Positions 17,574 to 26,182 of a stretch of 64,000 nt of DNA are shown in pieces. Under the pieces are notes generated by a model that saw only the letters and a program-made list of their open reading frames with translations, did not search any database and was not told the DNA's origin. Position numbers and translations under genes: made by a program. Source of the stretch: Pseudomonadota bacterium (GTDB lineage Bacteria; Pseudomonadota; Gammaproteobacteria; Burkholderiales; Burkholderiaceae_C); the NCBI GenBank assembly GCA_021808445.1, contig JAKBBP010000015.1, positions 1 to 64,000 of the forward strand. Reading direction: 5' to 3'. Numbering within the stretch: position 1 is the stretch's first letter; each line of letters starts with the position of its first letter.

Positions 17574-19235
17574 TCAGGGGGCCACGCCGCGCTGGATCGC
17601 CCGGGCCATCCCCTGCGGAAGGCGGTCCAGGCTGGCCAGCAGGCGCGGCAACAGGCGCAGCTTGAGCCCGGCGTAGGCCCGGGGCACCACGGCCTCGATC
17701 AGATGGGGCCCCGGGTGGGCCAGCGCATGTTCCAGCGCCTCGACGAAGCCCTGCGCAGTGTCGGCTCTACGCGCGCCGACGCCCATGCCCTCGGCGATGC
17801 GCACGAAGTCCAGTGCCGGCCTGCCCAGGTCGAATTGCGCGCGGGCGCGCGCACCGGCCCCCGCGGCGCCCACGCGCTGCAATTCGAGCTCCAGAATCGA
17901 GTAGGCGCGGTTGTTGAGCACCACGGCCACCACGTGCAGGCCTTCGCGCGCCATGCTCCACAGGGCCTGGGGCGTGTACATCGCGGCGCCGTCGCCCACC
18001 AGGGCGATCACCGGGCGATCGGGACAGGCCACGGCCGCACCGAGTGCCAGCGGCAGACCCTGCCCGATGGCGCCACCCGTCAGGGCGAGCAGATCGTGCG
18101 CTGGCGCGCCGGCCGTGAAGGCCGGCAGCATCACCCCCGAGGTCTGGGCCTCGTCCACCACGATGGCATGCTCGGGCAGCAGGTGGCCCAGCGCCTGGCA
18201 GACCTTGCGGGCGTTGAGCCCTCCGCGCGGGCGGGGCGGGCGCGACGCAGCCTGCACGGGCGCCTGCGCGGGCCGCGCCGGCAGCCGCGGGTGCCCGGCC
18301 AGGCGCAGCACGGCGTCATGCAGGTCCTGCCGCGGCGCGGCCAGCCCATGCACCCGGCAGCCGGGCGCCAGCAGCCGTGCCGTCTTGCCGGGGTAGGCAA
18401 AGAAGGAGATCGGCTCGCGTGCGTCCAGCAGCACGAGCTCGTCGACCTCGGCCAGCTGCACCGTGGCCAGCTCGGGCAGGTAGGCCAGGCGCTCCACCGC
18501 CGGCAGCCCGGCGCCGCGCTGCATACGTGCGGGGAACACTTCGCCGAGCAGGCGCGCCCCGGTGCGCGCCGCGATGTCGGCGGCCAGTTGCAGCACCGGC
18601 GCGCGCAGGGCGCGCCCGCCGAGCAGCAGGGCCGCGCGCGGCCCGGCCTCCAGGGCCTGCGCTGCCGCCTGCACCGACTCCTCGTCCACGACGGGCGTGG
18701 TCGGCGCAGCCACGCCACGGCGCGGCTCGGCCCCTTCGCTCCACGACACGTCCGCCGGCACGATCAGCGTGGCCACCTTGGCAGGGGCCGCATGCGCGGC
18801 GGCGACGGCCTCCAGCGCGTCGCCGCAGAGTTGCTCGCTGGACAGGCTGCGGCGCAGCCAGCCCGACACATTGCGCGCGACGGTCTCGATGTCGGACTGC
18901 AGCGGCGTGTCGTAGTCCGCGTGCGAGCTGGCGTGGTCGCCCACGATGTTGAGCACCGGCACGCCGGCCTTGCGCGCGTTGTGCAGGTTGGCCAGGCCAT
19001 TGCCCAGGCCGCAGCCCAGATGAAGCAGCGTGGCCGCGGCGCGCCCACGCATGCGGGCGTAGCCGTCGGCCGCTCCGGTCGCCACGCCCTCGAACAAGGT
19101 GAGCACGGCGCGCATGCGCGGCTCGGCGTCCAGCGCCGCCACGAAATGCATCTCCGAGGTACCGGGGTTGGTGAAGCACACCTCCACCCCCGCATCGACG
19201 AGGGTGCGCAACAGGGCCTGGGCGGCTGCGGGCAT
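17574..19235 (-). CDS. Thiamine-diphosphate-dependent enzyme, acetolactate-synthase/benzoylformate-decarboxylase family
   Basis: ThDP enzyme of 553 residues. Domain order is PYR, central, PP. The activating Glu is E49 in LTLFEGVATGAADGYARM; the ThDP-magnesium motif runs from GDG (414-416) to NN (441-442). TNPGTSEMHFVAALD and EPISFFAYPGK resemble the IlvB-like/MdlC-like branch annotated as acetolactate synthase large subunit, which lacks a regulatory subunit gene and whose reaction is mostly untested. No ilvN, ilvC or mandelate genes lie near it, so branched-chain synthesis is unlikely. The ATG at 19235 (MPAAAQALL) fits the family start. It lies 26 bp downstream of nothing co-oriented except the DUF1348 gene 107 bp upstream. 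Confidence 0.82.
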   Translation of the reverse strand: MPAAAQALLRTLVDAGVEVCFTNPGTSEMHFVAALDAEPRMRAVLTLFEGVATGAADGYARMRGRAAATLLHLGCGLGNGLANLHNARKAGVPVLNIVGDHASSHADYDTPLQSDIETVARNVSGWLRRSLSSEQLCGDALEAVAAAHAAPAKVATLIVPADVSWSEGAEPRRGVAAPTTPVVDEESVQAAAQALEAGPRAALLLGGRALRAPVLQLAADIAARTGARLLGEVFPARMQRGAGLPAVERLAYLPELATVQLAEVDELVLLDAREPISFFAYPGKTARLLAPGCRVHGLAAPRQDLHDAVLRLAGHPRLPARPAQAPVQAASRPPRPRGGLNARKVCQALGHLLPEHAIVVDEAQTSGVMLPAFTAGAPAHDLLALTGGAIGQGLPLALGAAVACPDRPVIALVGDGAAMYTPQALWSMAREGLHVVAVVLNNRAYSILELELQRVGAAGAGARARAQFDLGRPALDFVRIAEGMGVGARRADTAQGFVEALEHALAHPGPHLIEAVVPRAYAGLKLRLLPRLLASLDRLPQGMARAIQRGVAP

Positions 19236-19341
19236 GGCGGGGACTCCAGGAGCGCGAAAGGACCGCTGCCCCAAGCCTACGCCCGCGCGGGGCGCGCGGG
19301 GGCCCGCGGGCGCTCGCGTCGGCGACGGCGCCTGAGCTGGC

Positions 19342-19809
19342 TCAGAGCCCCAGCTCGGACAGGCCGGGGTGATCGTCCGGGCGGCGTCCCAGGGGCCAGA
19401 AATACTTGCGATCCGACTCGCGGATGGGCAGGTCGTTGATGCTGGCGTGACGAACCGCCATCAGGCCCTGGGCATCGAATTGCCAGTTCTCGTTGCCGTA
19501 GCTGCGGTACCACTGGCCGGAATCGTCATGCCATTCGTAGGCGAAGCGCACCGCGATGCGGTCCTCGCCATGGGCCCACAGCTCCTTGATCAGGCGATAG
19601 TCGAGCTCGCGCGCCCATTTGCGCTCGAGGAAACCACGCACCTGCTCGCGGCCCACGGGGAATTCCGCGCGATTGCGCCAGCGCGTGTCGACCGTGTAGG
19701 CCAGCACGACGCGCGAGGGGTCGCGGGTGTTCCAGGCGTCCTCGGCCATGCGCACTTTCTGCATGGCGGTTTCGCGGGTGAACGGCGGCAGGGGCGGTCG
19801 GCTTTCCAT
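19342..19809 (-). CDS. DUF1348 NTF2-like protein
   Basis: SnoaL/NTF2-fold protein of 155 residues in the DUF1348 family. [40 protein letters not shown] and [14 protein letters not shown] are its conserved segments and cover nearly the whole protein. The fold forms a cone-shaped pocket, but the family has no known reaction. The start ATG at 19809 gives [11 protein letters not shown], the typical N-terminus; upstream in-frame sequence is Arg-rich. It diverges from a bicupin gene with 152 bp between them. Confidence 0.85.
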   Translation of the reverse strand: MESRPPLPPFTRETAMQKVRMAEDAWNTRDPSRVVLAYTVDTRWRNRAEFPVGREQVRGFLERKWARELDYRLIKELWAHGEDRIAVRFAYEWHDDSGQWYRSYGNENWQFDAQGLMAVRHASINDLPIRESDRKYFWPLGRRPDDHPGLSELGL

Positions 19810-19961
19810 GGCGGGCTCCGGGCGGGAATCGGGGGACGACGCGAGGCTCCGGCCAAGTCTAATGCGAGCGCGCCTCGCACGCAGACGCGCGGGTCCTGGA
19901 ACAATGCCGGGCATGCGCGCCGGCGCTGCCCGGATCCCCGCCCTTGCCCAAGCCTCCCGCC

Positions 19962-20630
19962 ATGGAACTCCACGCCGACTTCAACGCCCGCGTCAGCCTC
20001 GATACCCGCTCGATGCCCTGGGTACCCTCTCCCCAGCCGGGCGTGGAGCGTCGCATGCTCGACCGCGTGGGCGAGGAGGTGGCGCGCGCCACCAGCGTGG
20101 TTCGCTACGCGCCCGACAGCCACTTCGCAGAACACGAACATGGCCTGGGCGAGGAAATCCTGGTGCTGTCGGGGGTGTTCGCCGACGAGCACGGCGAGTA
20201 CCCGGCGGGCACCTATCTGCGCAACCCGCCGGGCACGCGCCACGCGCCGCGCTCCGGCCCGGGCTGCGAGTTGTTCGTCAAGCTGCGCCAGTTCCAGCCT
20301 GGCGACACGCTGCGCGTGTGCATCGACACCCGCGCCGCCGCCTTCGTGCCCGGCCTGGTGCCGGGGCTGCAGGTTCTGCCCCTGCATGCTTTCGAGGGCG
20401 AGCATGTCGCGCTGGTCCGGTGGGCGCCCGGCACGCGCTTCCAGGCCCATGCGCACTGGGGCGGCGAGGAAATCCTGGTGCTCGAGGGCGTGTTCAGCGA
20501 CGAGCACGGCGACTATCCCGCCGGCAGCTGGCTGCGCAGCCCCCATCTCAGCCGACACCAGCCCTTCAGCGAGCCCGGCTGCCTGATCTACGTGAAGGTG
20601 GGGCATCTGCCCGCGGAACACGCCCGCTGA
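19962..20630 (+). CDS. ChrR-like bicupin
   Basis: Protein of 222 residues made of two tandem cupin repeats. Each has the same metal-binding pattern: [20 protein letters not shown] with [18 protein letters not shown], then [20 protein letters not shown] with [18 protein letters not shown]. This is the cupin domain of ChrR anti-sigma factors, but the zinc-binding anti-sigma domain is absent, so it is probably a free cupin of unknown substrate. The ATG at 19962 was preferred to a TTG at 19944. No sigma-factor gene lies nearby. Confidence 0.8.
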   Translation: MELHADFNARVSLDTRSMPWVPSPQPGVERRMLDRVGEEVARATSVVRYAPDSHFAEHEHGLGEEILVLSGVFADEHGEYPAGTYLRNPPGTRHAPRSGPGCELFVKLRQFQPGDTLRVCIDTRAAAFVPGLVPGLQVLPLHAFEGEHVALVRWAPGTRFQAHAHWGGEEILVLEGVFSDEHGDYPAGSWLRSPHLSRHQPFSEPGCLIYVKVGHLPAEHAR

Positions 20631-20682
20631 GCACGCCTGCGAGCCCCGCGGGAGGGCCATGCTCGATGTGCCGGCTCCTGCG

Positions 20683-21105
20683 CTACAGCTTGTGGGTGGT
20701 GAGCAGGATGCTGGTCTCGGTGGTGGCAATGCCCTCGATCATGCGGATGGCGCCGAGCACGCGGTCGAAACTCTCCAGGTTGTCCGCGCGCAGCTCGGCC
20801 ATCAGGTCCCAGCGCCCGTTGGTCGTGTGCAGCGCGGCCACCGCCGGGTGCCCGCGCAACACGCGCAACACCTCCTGGGCGCGGTTTCCGTCCACCTCGA
20901 TGCCCATGATGGCACGGATGCGGTGGGCCTCCGCATGCGGCCTCAACCGCAGGGTGTAGCCGACGATCACGCCGTCGCGCTCCAGGCGCGCGATGCGGTT
21001 GTGCACCGTGGCACGGGCCACGCGCAACTTCTTGGCCAAGGCTGCCACCGGCATGCGCGCATCGTCGCGCAGCAAGGCGATGAGCTCGGTATCGAGGTCG
21101 TCCAT
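20683..21105 (-). CDS. Lrp/AsnC-family regulator
   Basis: Feast/famine regulator of 140 residues: helix-turn-helix DTELIALLRDDARMPVAALAKKLRVARATVHNRIARLE and an AsnC ligand-binding RAM domain (HTTNGRWDLMAELRADNLESFDRVL). It is divergent from an ornithine-cyclodeaminase gene. Lrp-type proteins beside amino-acid enzymes usually respond to that substrate, so local control is likely. Two small inverted repeats lie in the 184-bp intergenic region, the nearer one 35 bp before this start. Confidence 0.9.
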   Translation of the reverse strand: MDDLDTELIALLRDDARMPVAALAKKLRVARATVHNRIARLERDGVIVGYTLRLRPHAEAHRIRAIMGIEVDGNRAQEVLRVLRGHPAVAALHTTNGRWDLMAELRADNLESFDRVLGAIRMIEGIATTETSILLTTHKL

Positions 21106-21140
21106 GGATCAATCCATGTGCTTCATGGCACTGGGCAAAG

Positions 21141-21170
21141 TGTAGGTTCTTCTACAAAACCTGCCAGGTT
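21141..21170. promoter_or_regulatory. Paired inverted repeats, candidate Lrp-family operators
   Basis: TGTAG-GTTCTT-CTACA (21141-21156) is followed after one base by AACCTG-C-CAGGTT (21158-21170). Both are perfect palindromes between the divergent lrp and cyclodeaminase genes. The first resembles the TAG-N6-CTA core expected of Lrp-type sites. Confidence 0.5.
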
Positions 21171-21289
21171 GGTGGCTTCAAACTGACAAGTGCCGGGGCC
21201 AGAATGAAGCCATGGCCGCCGACCCCAGGTCGACGCTGCTTTGGCGCTGGCTTGCGCGGCGGCCCCTTGTTCCCCGCAGGAGCCCCGGC

Positions 21290-22339
21290 ATGACACGCTT
21301 CATCGACTTTCCCTCGATGTCGCGCCTGGTCCGATCGATCGGCGCGGCACCTTTGCTCGGCGAACTCGCCGATGCCCTCCACGACGACTTCCTGCGCTGG
21401 CCCGAATTCGACAAGACGGCCCGCGTGGGCAGCCACTCGGAGCGCGGCGTCATCGAGCTCATGCCCGTGGCCGACTCCACGCGCTATGCCTTCAAGTACG
21501 TCAACGGCCACCCTTCCAATGCCGCACGGGCGATGTCCACCGTGATGGCCTTCGGCGCACTGGCCGACATGGACACGGGCTACCCGCTGCTGCTGTGCGA
21601 GCTGACCCTGGCCACCGCACTGCGCACCGCCGCGACCTCGCTGGTGGCCGCGCGCGCGCTGGCGCGGCCCGGCTCGCGGCGCATGGCCCTGATCGGCAAT
21701 GGTGCGCAATCGGAGTTCCAGGCCCTGGCCTTCCACCTGCATCTGGGCATCGAGGAAATCTCCGTGTTCGACCTCGACCCCGCCGCCACGGACAAGCTGG
21801 CGCGCAACCTGGCCGACTGGCCGGGGCTGCGCGTGCGCCGTGCAGCCAGCGCGGCCGATGCGGCGCGAGGCTGCGACATCCTCAGCACCATCACCGCGGA
21901 CAAGGCTCGCGCGGCGGTCGTCACGCCGGCCATGATCGAGCCGGGAATGCATGTCAACGCGGTGGGCGGCGACTCCCCCGGCAAGACCGAGTTGCATCCC
22001 GAGGTGCTTCGGACAAGCCGCGTGTTCGTCGAGTACGAGCCCCAGACCCGCGTCGAGGGGGATATCCAGCAACTGCCGGCGAGCTTCCCCGTGACCGAGC
22101 TGTGGCGGGTGCTTCGCGGCGAGCTTCCCGGGCGCGAGGATCCCACGCAGGTCACGGTGTTCGATTCGGTGGGGTTCGCGCTGGAGGATTTCACCACCCT
22201 TCGCTACCTGCTGGAGCAGGCGCTGCGCCGCGACGTCGGCGAGGACATCGATCTGGTCCCCCCCGGCGAGACCCCGAAGGACCTGTACCGCCACGCGCGC
22301 TCGGCGCGCGGGGAGGGCGCCGGCAGCCGCGCGGCCTGA
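21290..22339 (+). CDS. Ornithine cyclodeaminase/mu-crystallin family protein
   Basis: NAD-dependent enzyme of 349 residues. ELMPVADSTRYAFKYVNGHP is the substrate-binding segment with the catalytic-type Lys; LIGNGAQSEFQALAFHLHLG is the Rossmann dinucleotide loop; VGGDSPGKTELH holds the conserved Asp. True ornithine cyclodeaminase converts ornithine to proline and ammonia; relatives act on other cyclic or 2-keto amino acids. The size and motifs favour the ornithine cyclodeaminase branch. The ATG at 21290 matches the family start; an upstream in-frame start would translate promoter DNA. Likely regulated by the divergent Lrp protein. Confidence 0.87.
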   Translation: MTRFIDFPSMSRLVRSIGAAPLLGELADALHDDFLRWPEFDKTARVGSHSERGVIELMPVADSTRYAFKYVNGHPSNAARAMSTVMAFGALADMDTGYPLLLCELTLATALRTAATSLVAARALARPGSRRMALIGNGAQSEFQALAFHLHLGIEEISVFDLDPAATDKLARNLADWPGLRVRRAASAADAARGCDILSTITADKARAAVVTPAMIEPGMHVNAVGGDSPGKTELHPEVLRTSRVFVEYEPQTRVEGDIQQLPASFPVTELWRVLRGELPGREDPTQVTVFDSVGFALEDFTTLRYLLEQALRRDVGEDIDLVPPGETPKDLYRHARSARGEGAGSRAA

Positions 22340-22382
22340 GCGCCCCGAGCGCCCCGAGCGCCCTGAGCGTCCTGAGCGTCGG
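22338..22382. repeat. 9-bp tandem repeat, about five copies
   Basis: GAGCGCCCC, GAGCGCCCC, GAGCGCCCT, GAGCGTCCT, then GAGCGTCGG run directly from the stop codon of the cyclodeaminase gene into the following hairpin. Confidence 0.85.
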
Positions 22383-22408
22383 GGCAGGCGGCCGCCCTGC
22401 CCCGACGC
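22376..22408. terminator. Perfect 13-bp hairpin between convergent genes
   Basis: GCGTCGGGGCAGG and CCTGCCCCGACGC flank a 7-base loop. It sits between the cyclodeaminase and RBBP9-type genes, which converge here. No T-tract follows, but strength and place suggest a bidirectional terminator. Confidence 0.65.
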
Positions 22409-22417
22409 ATGCGCAGG

Positions 22418-22969
22418 TCAAGTCCCGGCCAGCATGGCGCGCAGGCGGGCGCGTCCCTCGGGCCAGTCGCCCAGACCGCTGTCGGCGTTGATGTGGCCGC
22501 GCGCGCCCAGGTCGACGAACTCGCTGCCCCAGATCGCGGCCTGACGGCGCGAGAAGTCCAGGCTGGCATAGGGGTCGTCACGGCTGGCCACGAGCACGCT
22601 GGGGAAGGGCAGGGCCTGCTCGGGGATGGGCACGAAACTCGAGGCGGCGGCTGGAAAGGACGGCCCCGACGGGTCCGGCGGCGCCACCAGCAGGGCCGCG
22701 CGCACCGCAAGGCGTGTGCTGGGGGCCCAGTGGGCCGTCAGCAGACAGCCCAGGCTGTGCGCGGCCAGCAGCACGGGCGCCTGGGCGTCGGCGACGGCTG
22801 CCTCCAGCGCCTGCAGCCAGTCCCGCAGGCGCGGGGCGTCCCAGTCGCGCTGTTGCACCCGGCGCACGCAGGGGTCCAAGCGCTCCCAGAGGCTTTGCCA
22901 GTGGTCAGGGCCGGAACCCTGGATGCCGGGAAGGATCAGTACGGTGGCGGGGTGGAAGCTGTCGGACAT
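22418..22969 (-). CDS. RBBP9/YdeN-family serine hydrolase
   Basis: Small alpha/beta hydrolase of 183 residues. LILPGIQGSGPDHWQSLWE is the family opening, AHSLGC the nucleophile elbow, SRDDPYAS carries the Asp and ARGHINADSGLGDWPEG the His. The family removes acyl groups or cleaves small esters; substrates are mostly unknown. It lies 33 bp downstream of hglS on the same strand, so the two are probably co-transcribed. ATG at 22969 was chosen; an in-frame ATG at 22987 would add six residues. Confidence 0.85.
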   Translation of the reverse strand: MSDSFHPATVLILPGIQGSGPDHWQSLWERLDPCVRRVQQRDWDAPRLRDWLQALEAAVADAQAPVLLAAHSLGCLLTAHWAPSTRLAVRAALLVAPPDPSGPSFPAAASSFVPIPEQALPFPSVLVASRDDPYASLDFSRRQAAIWGSEFVDLGARGHINADSGLGDWPEGRARLRAMLAGT

Positions 22970-23002
22970 GGGGGGATAGCGGAACAAGGCCCATCGGAGA
23001 CG

Positions 23003-24406
23003 TCAGCGACGGAATTCCCTGGCATTCCCAGGCATTCCCAGGCAGCGCTGGATGGATGCCGTCTGCTGCGATTCGTACAAGGCGAATTCGTCGAGCACCT
23101 CGCATCCCAGCGCGCGCTCGAACGCGGCGCGGGCATCGGCGGCGGCATAGGCCTGGCGTGCCGCATCGCCCAGGTTGGACTGGAAGATCCCGGCCGCGCT
23201 CACGGGGAGGAAGTCCTCGTACACGATGGGCCGGGCCTGCACGACTCCGGCGGCCACCAGGGCGTCGAGATCGCCGCCCGCCGGGTCCGTGGGCCTTGCG
23301 TCGCGAAGCCTGGAGTACTCGAAATAGCCCAGCCCCTGGCGGCGAATGGTCTCGAGATCGTCGGGAAAGGCCTGGAACACCTGCTGCAGTCGCAGCTCGT
23401 AGGCGCGGGGGTCGCCTGCCGTGCCCGAGCCGGCCTGGGCCAGCAGATCGTCATACAGTGCCCGCCCCTTGGGGGTCAGCGCGATGCCGCGCTGCTCGAC
23501 TTCGCCGAAGCGGGCGGTGTGCGCGCCCGTGGGAGCGCCGTGCTCATCGAAGCGGACCGGTTCCGCAAGGGCCTTGAAACTGGTCTGTCGCAGCAGGATC
23601 GGCACCTTGCGGCGCGGCGGGCCTTCGATGGTCTCCTTGGGCTCGATGCCGCGCCTGGGCATGCGTTCCTGCACGGCGTCGATGTCCAGGGTGCGCGGCG
23701 TCAGGTGATTGATGTGCGGCCCGGGGAAGCACACCACGTCGGCGACCAGGCGATGCGCCTCGTGCAGGCGCCTGTAGGTATCCGCCGGGACGGTGGCCCG
23801 TGCATGCCACTTGAAGGTCTGCACCAGTTCGCGGACGAAGGCCTCGGCCTGTGCCGGATGGAAACCTCCGTGGGCCTCGAATTCCTCGGTGAGGCGAAGG
23901 GCCTCGGGAGTGAAGATCTCCCGCGCCTCGAGCTGCCGCGCGGCCAGCGCGCGCAGCGCCGGGTCCTGGATCAGCTCCAGTCGCAACAGCGAGGTGAACA
24001 GACGGAAGGGGTTGCGTGCCAGCGCTTCGGGCCCGGTGGGTCGGAAGGCCGTCGAATGCACGGGAACGCCGGCGACGCTGAGGTCGTAGTAGCCCACCGG
24101 GTCCATGCCCAGGATGGCGAACATGCGGCGCAGCATGCCGAGTTCGCGCGCGCTGCCCACACGGATGGCTCCGTGGCGCTCCACCCCCAGGCGCGCGAGC
24201 TCGGCCTGCGGCATCGGCGACGGCCCCTCGGCGGCTTGCAGGACCTGTTCGTTGACCTCCGCCACGATGTCGAGCAGGGTACCGTATTGCGGAACTTCCT
24301 CGCGATACATGGCCGACATGGCCTGCGCGAAACGCTCGCGGATGGAGTCGCGGGAGACGAAATCGCCGGCCGCGGCCGCGGCTCGAGGCGCTGGATCGAG
24401 GGTCAT
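23003..24406 (-). CDS. hglS: 2-oxoadipate dioxygenase/decarboxylase (HglS/YdcJ, DUF1338)
   Basis: Iron-dependent VOC-like enzyme of 467 residues, the family length. HglS converts 2-oxoadipate to D-2-hydroxyglutarate in lysine catabolism. Conserved metal-ligand contexts are visible: RHGAIRVGSARELG (H78), GPHINHLTPRTLDID (H231/H234) and GEVEQRGIALTPKG (E302/E304). ETIEGPPRRKVPILLRQTSFKAL is a further family signature. No other lysine-degradation gene lies in the window, so the pathway role rests on homology. It diverges from the polyene-type operon with 163 bp between starts. Confidence 0.88.
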   Translation of the reverse strand: MTLDPAPRAAAAAGDFVSRDSIRERFAQAMSAMYREEVPQYGTLLDIVAEVNEQVLQAAEGPSPMPQAELARLGVERHGAIRVGSARELGMLRRMFAILGMDPVGYYDLSVAGVPVHSTAFRPTGPEALARNPFRLFTSLLRLELIQDPALRALAARQLEAREIFTPEALRLTEEFEAHGGFHPAQAEAFVRELVQTFKWHARATVPADTYRRLHEAHRLVADVVCFPGPHINHLTPRTLDIDAVQERMPRRGIEPKETIEGPPRRKVPILLRQTSFKALAEPVRFDEHGAPTGAHTARFGEVEQRGIALTPKGRALYDDLLAQAGSGTAGDPRAYELRLQQVFQAFPDDLETIRRQGLGYFEYSRLRDARPTDPAGGDLDALVAAGVVQARPIVYEDFLPVSAAGIFQSNLGDAARQAYAAADARAAFERALGCEVLDEFALYESQQTASIQRCLGMPGNAREFRR

Positions 24407-24501
24407 GGGAGGGGGGGTCGCTGCGAGCCTGCCGCCGGGAGGAACCGAGCCCGCATTGTGCCTCGGAAGGCGGGGAGCCGAAGACCCGGGGCTGTCCCGG
24501 T

Positions 24502-24531
24502 TTGCTGAGCCCGAAACGCCGCTGCTAGCAT
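24502..24531 (+). promoter_or_regulatory. Possible sigma-70 promoter of the polyene-type operon
   Basis: TTGCTG and TAGCAT separated by 18 bp, 38 bp before the first ACP start. Matches to consensus are partial and no other candidate looks better in this gap. Confidence 0.35.
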
Positions 24532-24569
24532 TTCAACGCTTCTTTCCCTCAAACGAGCCCTTGACCAGC

Positions 24570-24857
24570 ATGCTGGAGTCCTTCATCCGGAACCATCTGA
24601 TCCGGCACGCACGCGTGGATGCCTCGAAATTCGACAACCCCGATCTGCGGGTCTCCGAGCTCGCGCTGGATTCCCTGGGCCTGGTGGAAATGCTGTTCGA
24701 GATCGAGGAGCGTTTCGGCTTCCAGTTGTCGGATCCGATGAAATTCCAGACCATGCGCTTCGACCAGATGGTCGCGGCCATCGAGTCGGAATTGCGTGAC
24801 CACAACGGCGGCGAACTGCCACAGGCGGACACGCTGGGCGTGACGGCCCACGGTTGA
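24570..24857 (+). CDS. Acyl carrier protein 1 of the polyene-type operon
   Basis: Carrier protein of 95 residues. Ser35 in LALDSLGLVEM is the phosphopantetheine site; helix III region LFEIEERFGFQLSDPMKF is typical of type II ACPs. It should hold the growing chain for the ketosynthase encoded directly downstream, with which it overlaps in TGATG. In APE clusters two ACPs (ApeE and ApeF, as I recall) have separate duties, one for the aryl starter and one for extension. It is the first gene of the operon. Confidence 0.9.
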   Translation: MLESFIRNHLIRHARVDASKFDNPDLRVSELALDSLGLVEMLFEIEERFGFQLSDPMKFQTMRFDQMVAAIESELRDHNGGELPQADTLGVTAHG

Positions 24858-26182
24858 TGGGCGGCGCGCCGCCACGCCAGGGAGCCCGCGAGCGGGCCGG
24901 GCCGACCCGTGTCGTGGTGACCGGCATGGGCATGGTCTCGCCCCTCGGGGCGGACGTGGCCCGAAGCTTCGAGGCCGCGCTCGCCGGGCGCAGCGCGGTT
25001 CGCGCCGCACCCGCGCAACTGGCCGCCGGCTTGCCGGGCATGCTGGCGGCGCCCTCGGCGGTGGATCCGGCACAGCTGCTCGATGCGACCGACGCCGGTC
25101 TGGACCGGGCGACCCAGCTGGCGCTGGTTGCCGCGGCACAGGCGCTGGGCGAGGCCGGGATCCGCCCGGATCCGCAGGACGGCGAGCGCTTCGGGGTGTT
25201 CGCCGGCATCGGCTTTGGCGGCGCATGCACCCTGGACGCGATGTATGCCCGCTACCACGCCCTGCTGCTGGGCGAAGAGGCCGGGCGCAGGCGCGCGACC
25301 GTGATGCACCCGCTGACGGTGCCGCGCCTGATGGCCAACGCGGCGCAGGGCCTGGTCTCCATGCGCTACGGCCTGCGCGGCATGGGCAACACCTACTGCG
25401 TGGCCTGTGCCTCCTCGGCCATTGCCGCAGGGGAGGCCCTGCGCGCGATCCGCGACGGCTACCTGGACGCCGCGGTGGTGCTGGGCGCGGAGGCCATGCT
25501 CACGCCCGGCGCCATGGTGGCCTGGAATGCGCTGCGCGTGCTCGCACGCGCCGTCCCCGGGGACCCCGCCGCGAGCTGCCGCCCCTTCGACCGCGGGCGC
25601 AGCGGCTTCGTGCTGGGCGAGGCGGGGGCGGCGCTGGTGCTGGAGTCCGAAGCCCGCGCGGGAGCGCGCGGTGCGCATGGACTGGCCGAGCTGGCGGGCT
25701 ACGGCGCAAGCAGCGACGCGCATCACCTGACCGCGCCTTCGGTGGCCGGCCAGGTCGCCGCCATGCGCCTGGCGCTGGAACAGGCGGGCCTGGCGCCCGA
25801 CGATATCGGCTATCTCAACGCCCACGGTACGGCCACCGAGCTGGGCGACGTGGTGGAGGCCGGCGCCGTGGCCGAGGTCTTCGGCTCGCGGAGCCCGGCG
25901 GTGAGCTCCACCAAGGCGGTGCACGGCCATCTCATCGGAGCGGGCGGCGCCGTGGAGCTGATCCTGGCCATCCAGGCCCTGCGCACGGGACGGCTGCCGC
26001 CCAGCGCCAACCTGGACGACCCCGACCCCCGCTGCGGCTGCCTGGACCTGATCCTGGGCAGCGCGCGCGAGGCCCCGGGCACCCGCGCCGTCATGTCCAA
26101 TTCCTTCGCATTCGGGGGCAGCAATGCCAGCCTGGTGGCGCTGCGGACGCCGGCCGGCGGACTGCCCGCGGACCCGCCGTGA
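24857..26182 (+). CDS. Beta-ketoacyl-ACP synthase (FabF-like)
   Basis: Condensing enzyme of 441 residues, full length for FabF. Catalytic Cys184 in YCVACASS, His323 in NAHGTAT, Lys353 and His358 in STKAVHGHLIGAGG are all present, so it should decarboxylate malonyl-ACP and extend chains. It may match the third ketosynthase (ApeR type) of aryl-polyene clusters, because the ApeO/CLF-like pair lies further down. Starts by 1-bp overlap with the ACP stop and overlaps the phosphatase gene by 4 bp. Confidence 0.93.
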   Translation: MGGAPPRQGARERAGPTRVVVTGMGMVSPLGADVARSFEAALAGRSAVRAAPAQLAAGLPGMLAAPSAVDPAQLLDATDAGLDRATQLALVAAAQALGEAGIRPDPQDGERFGVFAGIGFGGACTLDAMYARYHALLLGEEAGRRRATVMHPLTVPRLMANAAQGLVSMRYGLRGMGNTYCVACASSAIAAGEALRAIRDGYLDAAVVLGAEAMLTPGAMVAWNALRVLARAVPGDPAASCRPFDRGRSGFVLGEAGAALVLESEARAGARGAHGLAELAGYGASSDAHHLTAPSVAGQVAAMRLALEQAGLAPDDIGYLNAHGTATELGDVVEAGAVAEVFGSRSPAVSSTKAVHGHLIGAGGAVELILAIQALRTGRLPPSANLDDPDPRCGCLDLILGSAREAPGTRAVMSNSFAFGGSNASLVALRTPAGGLPADPP

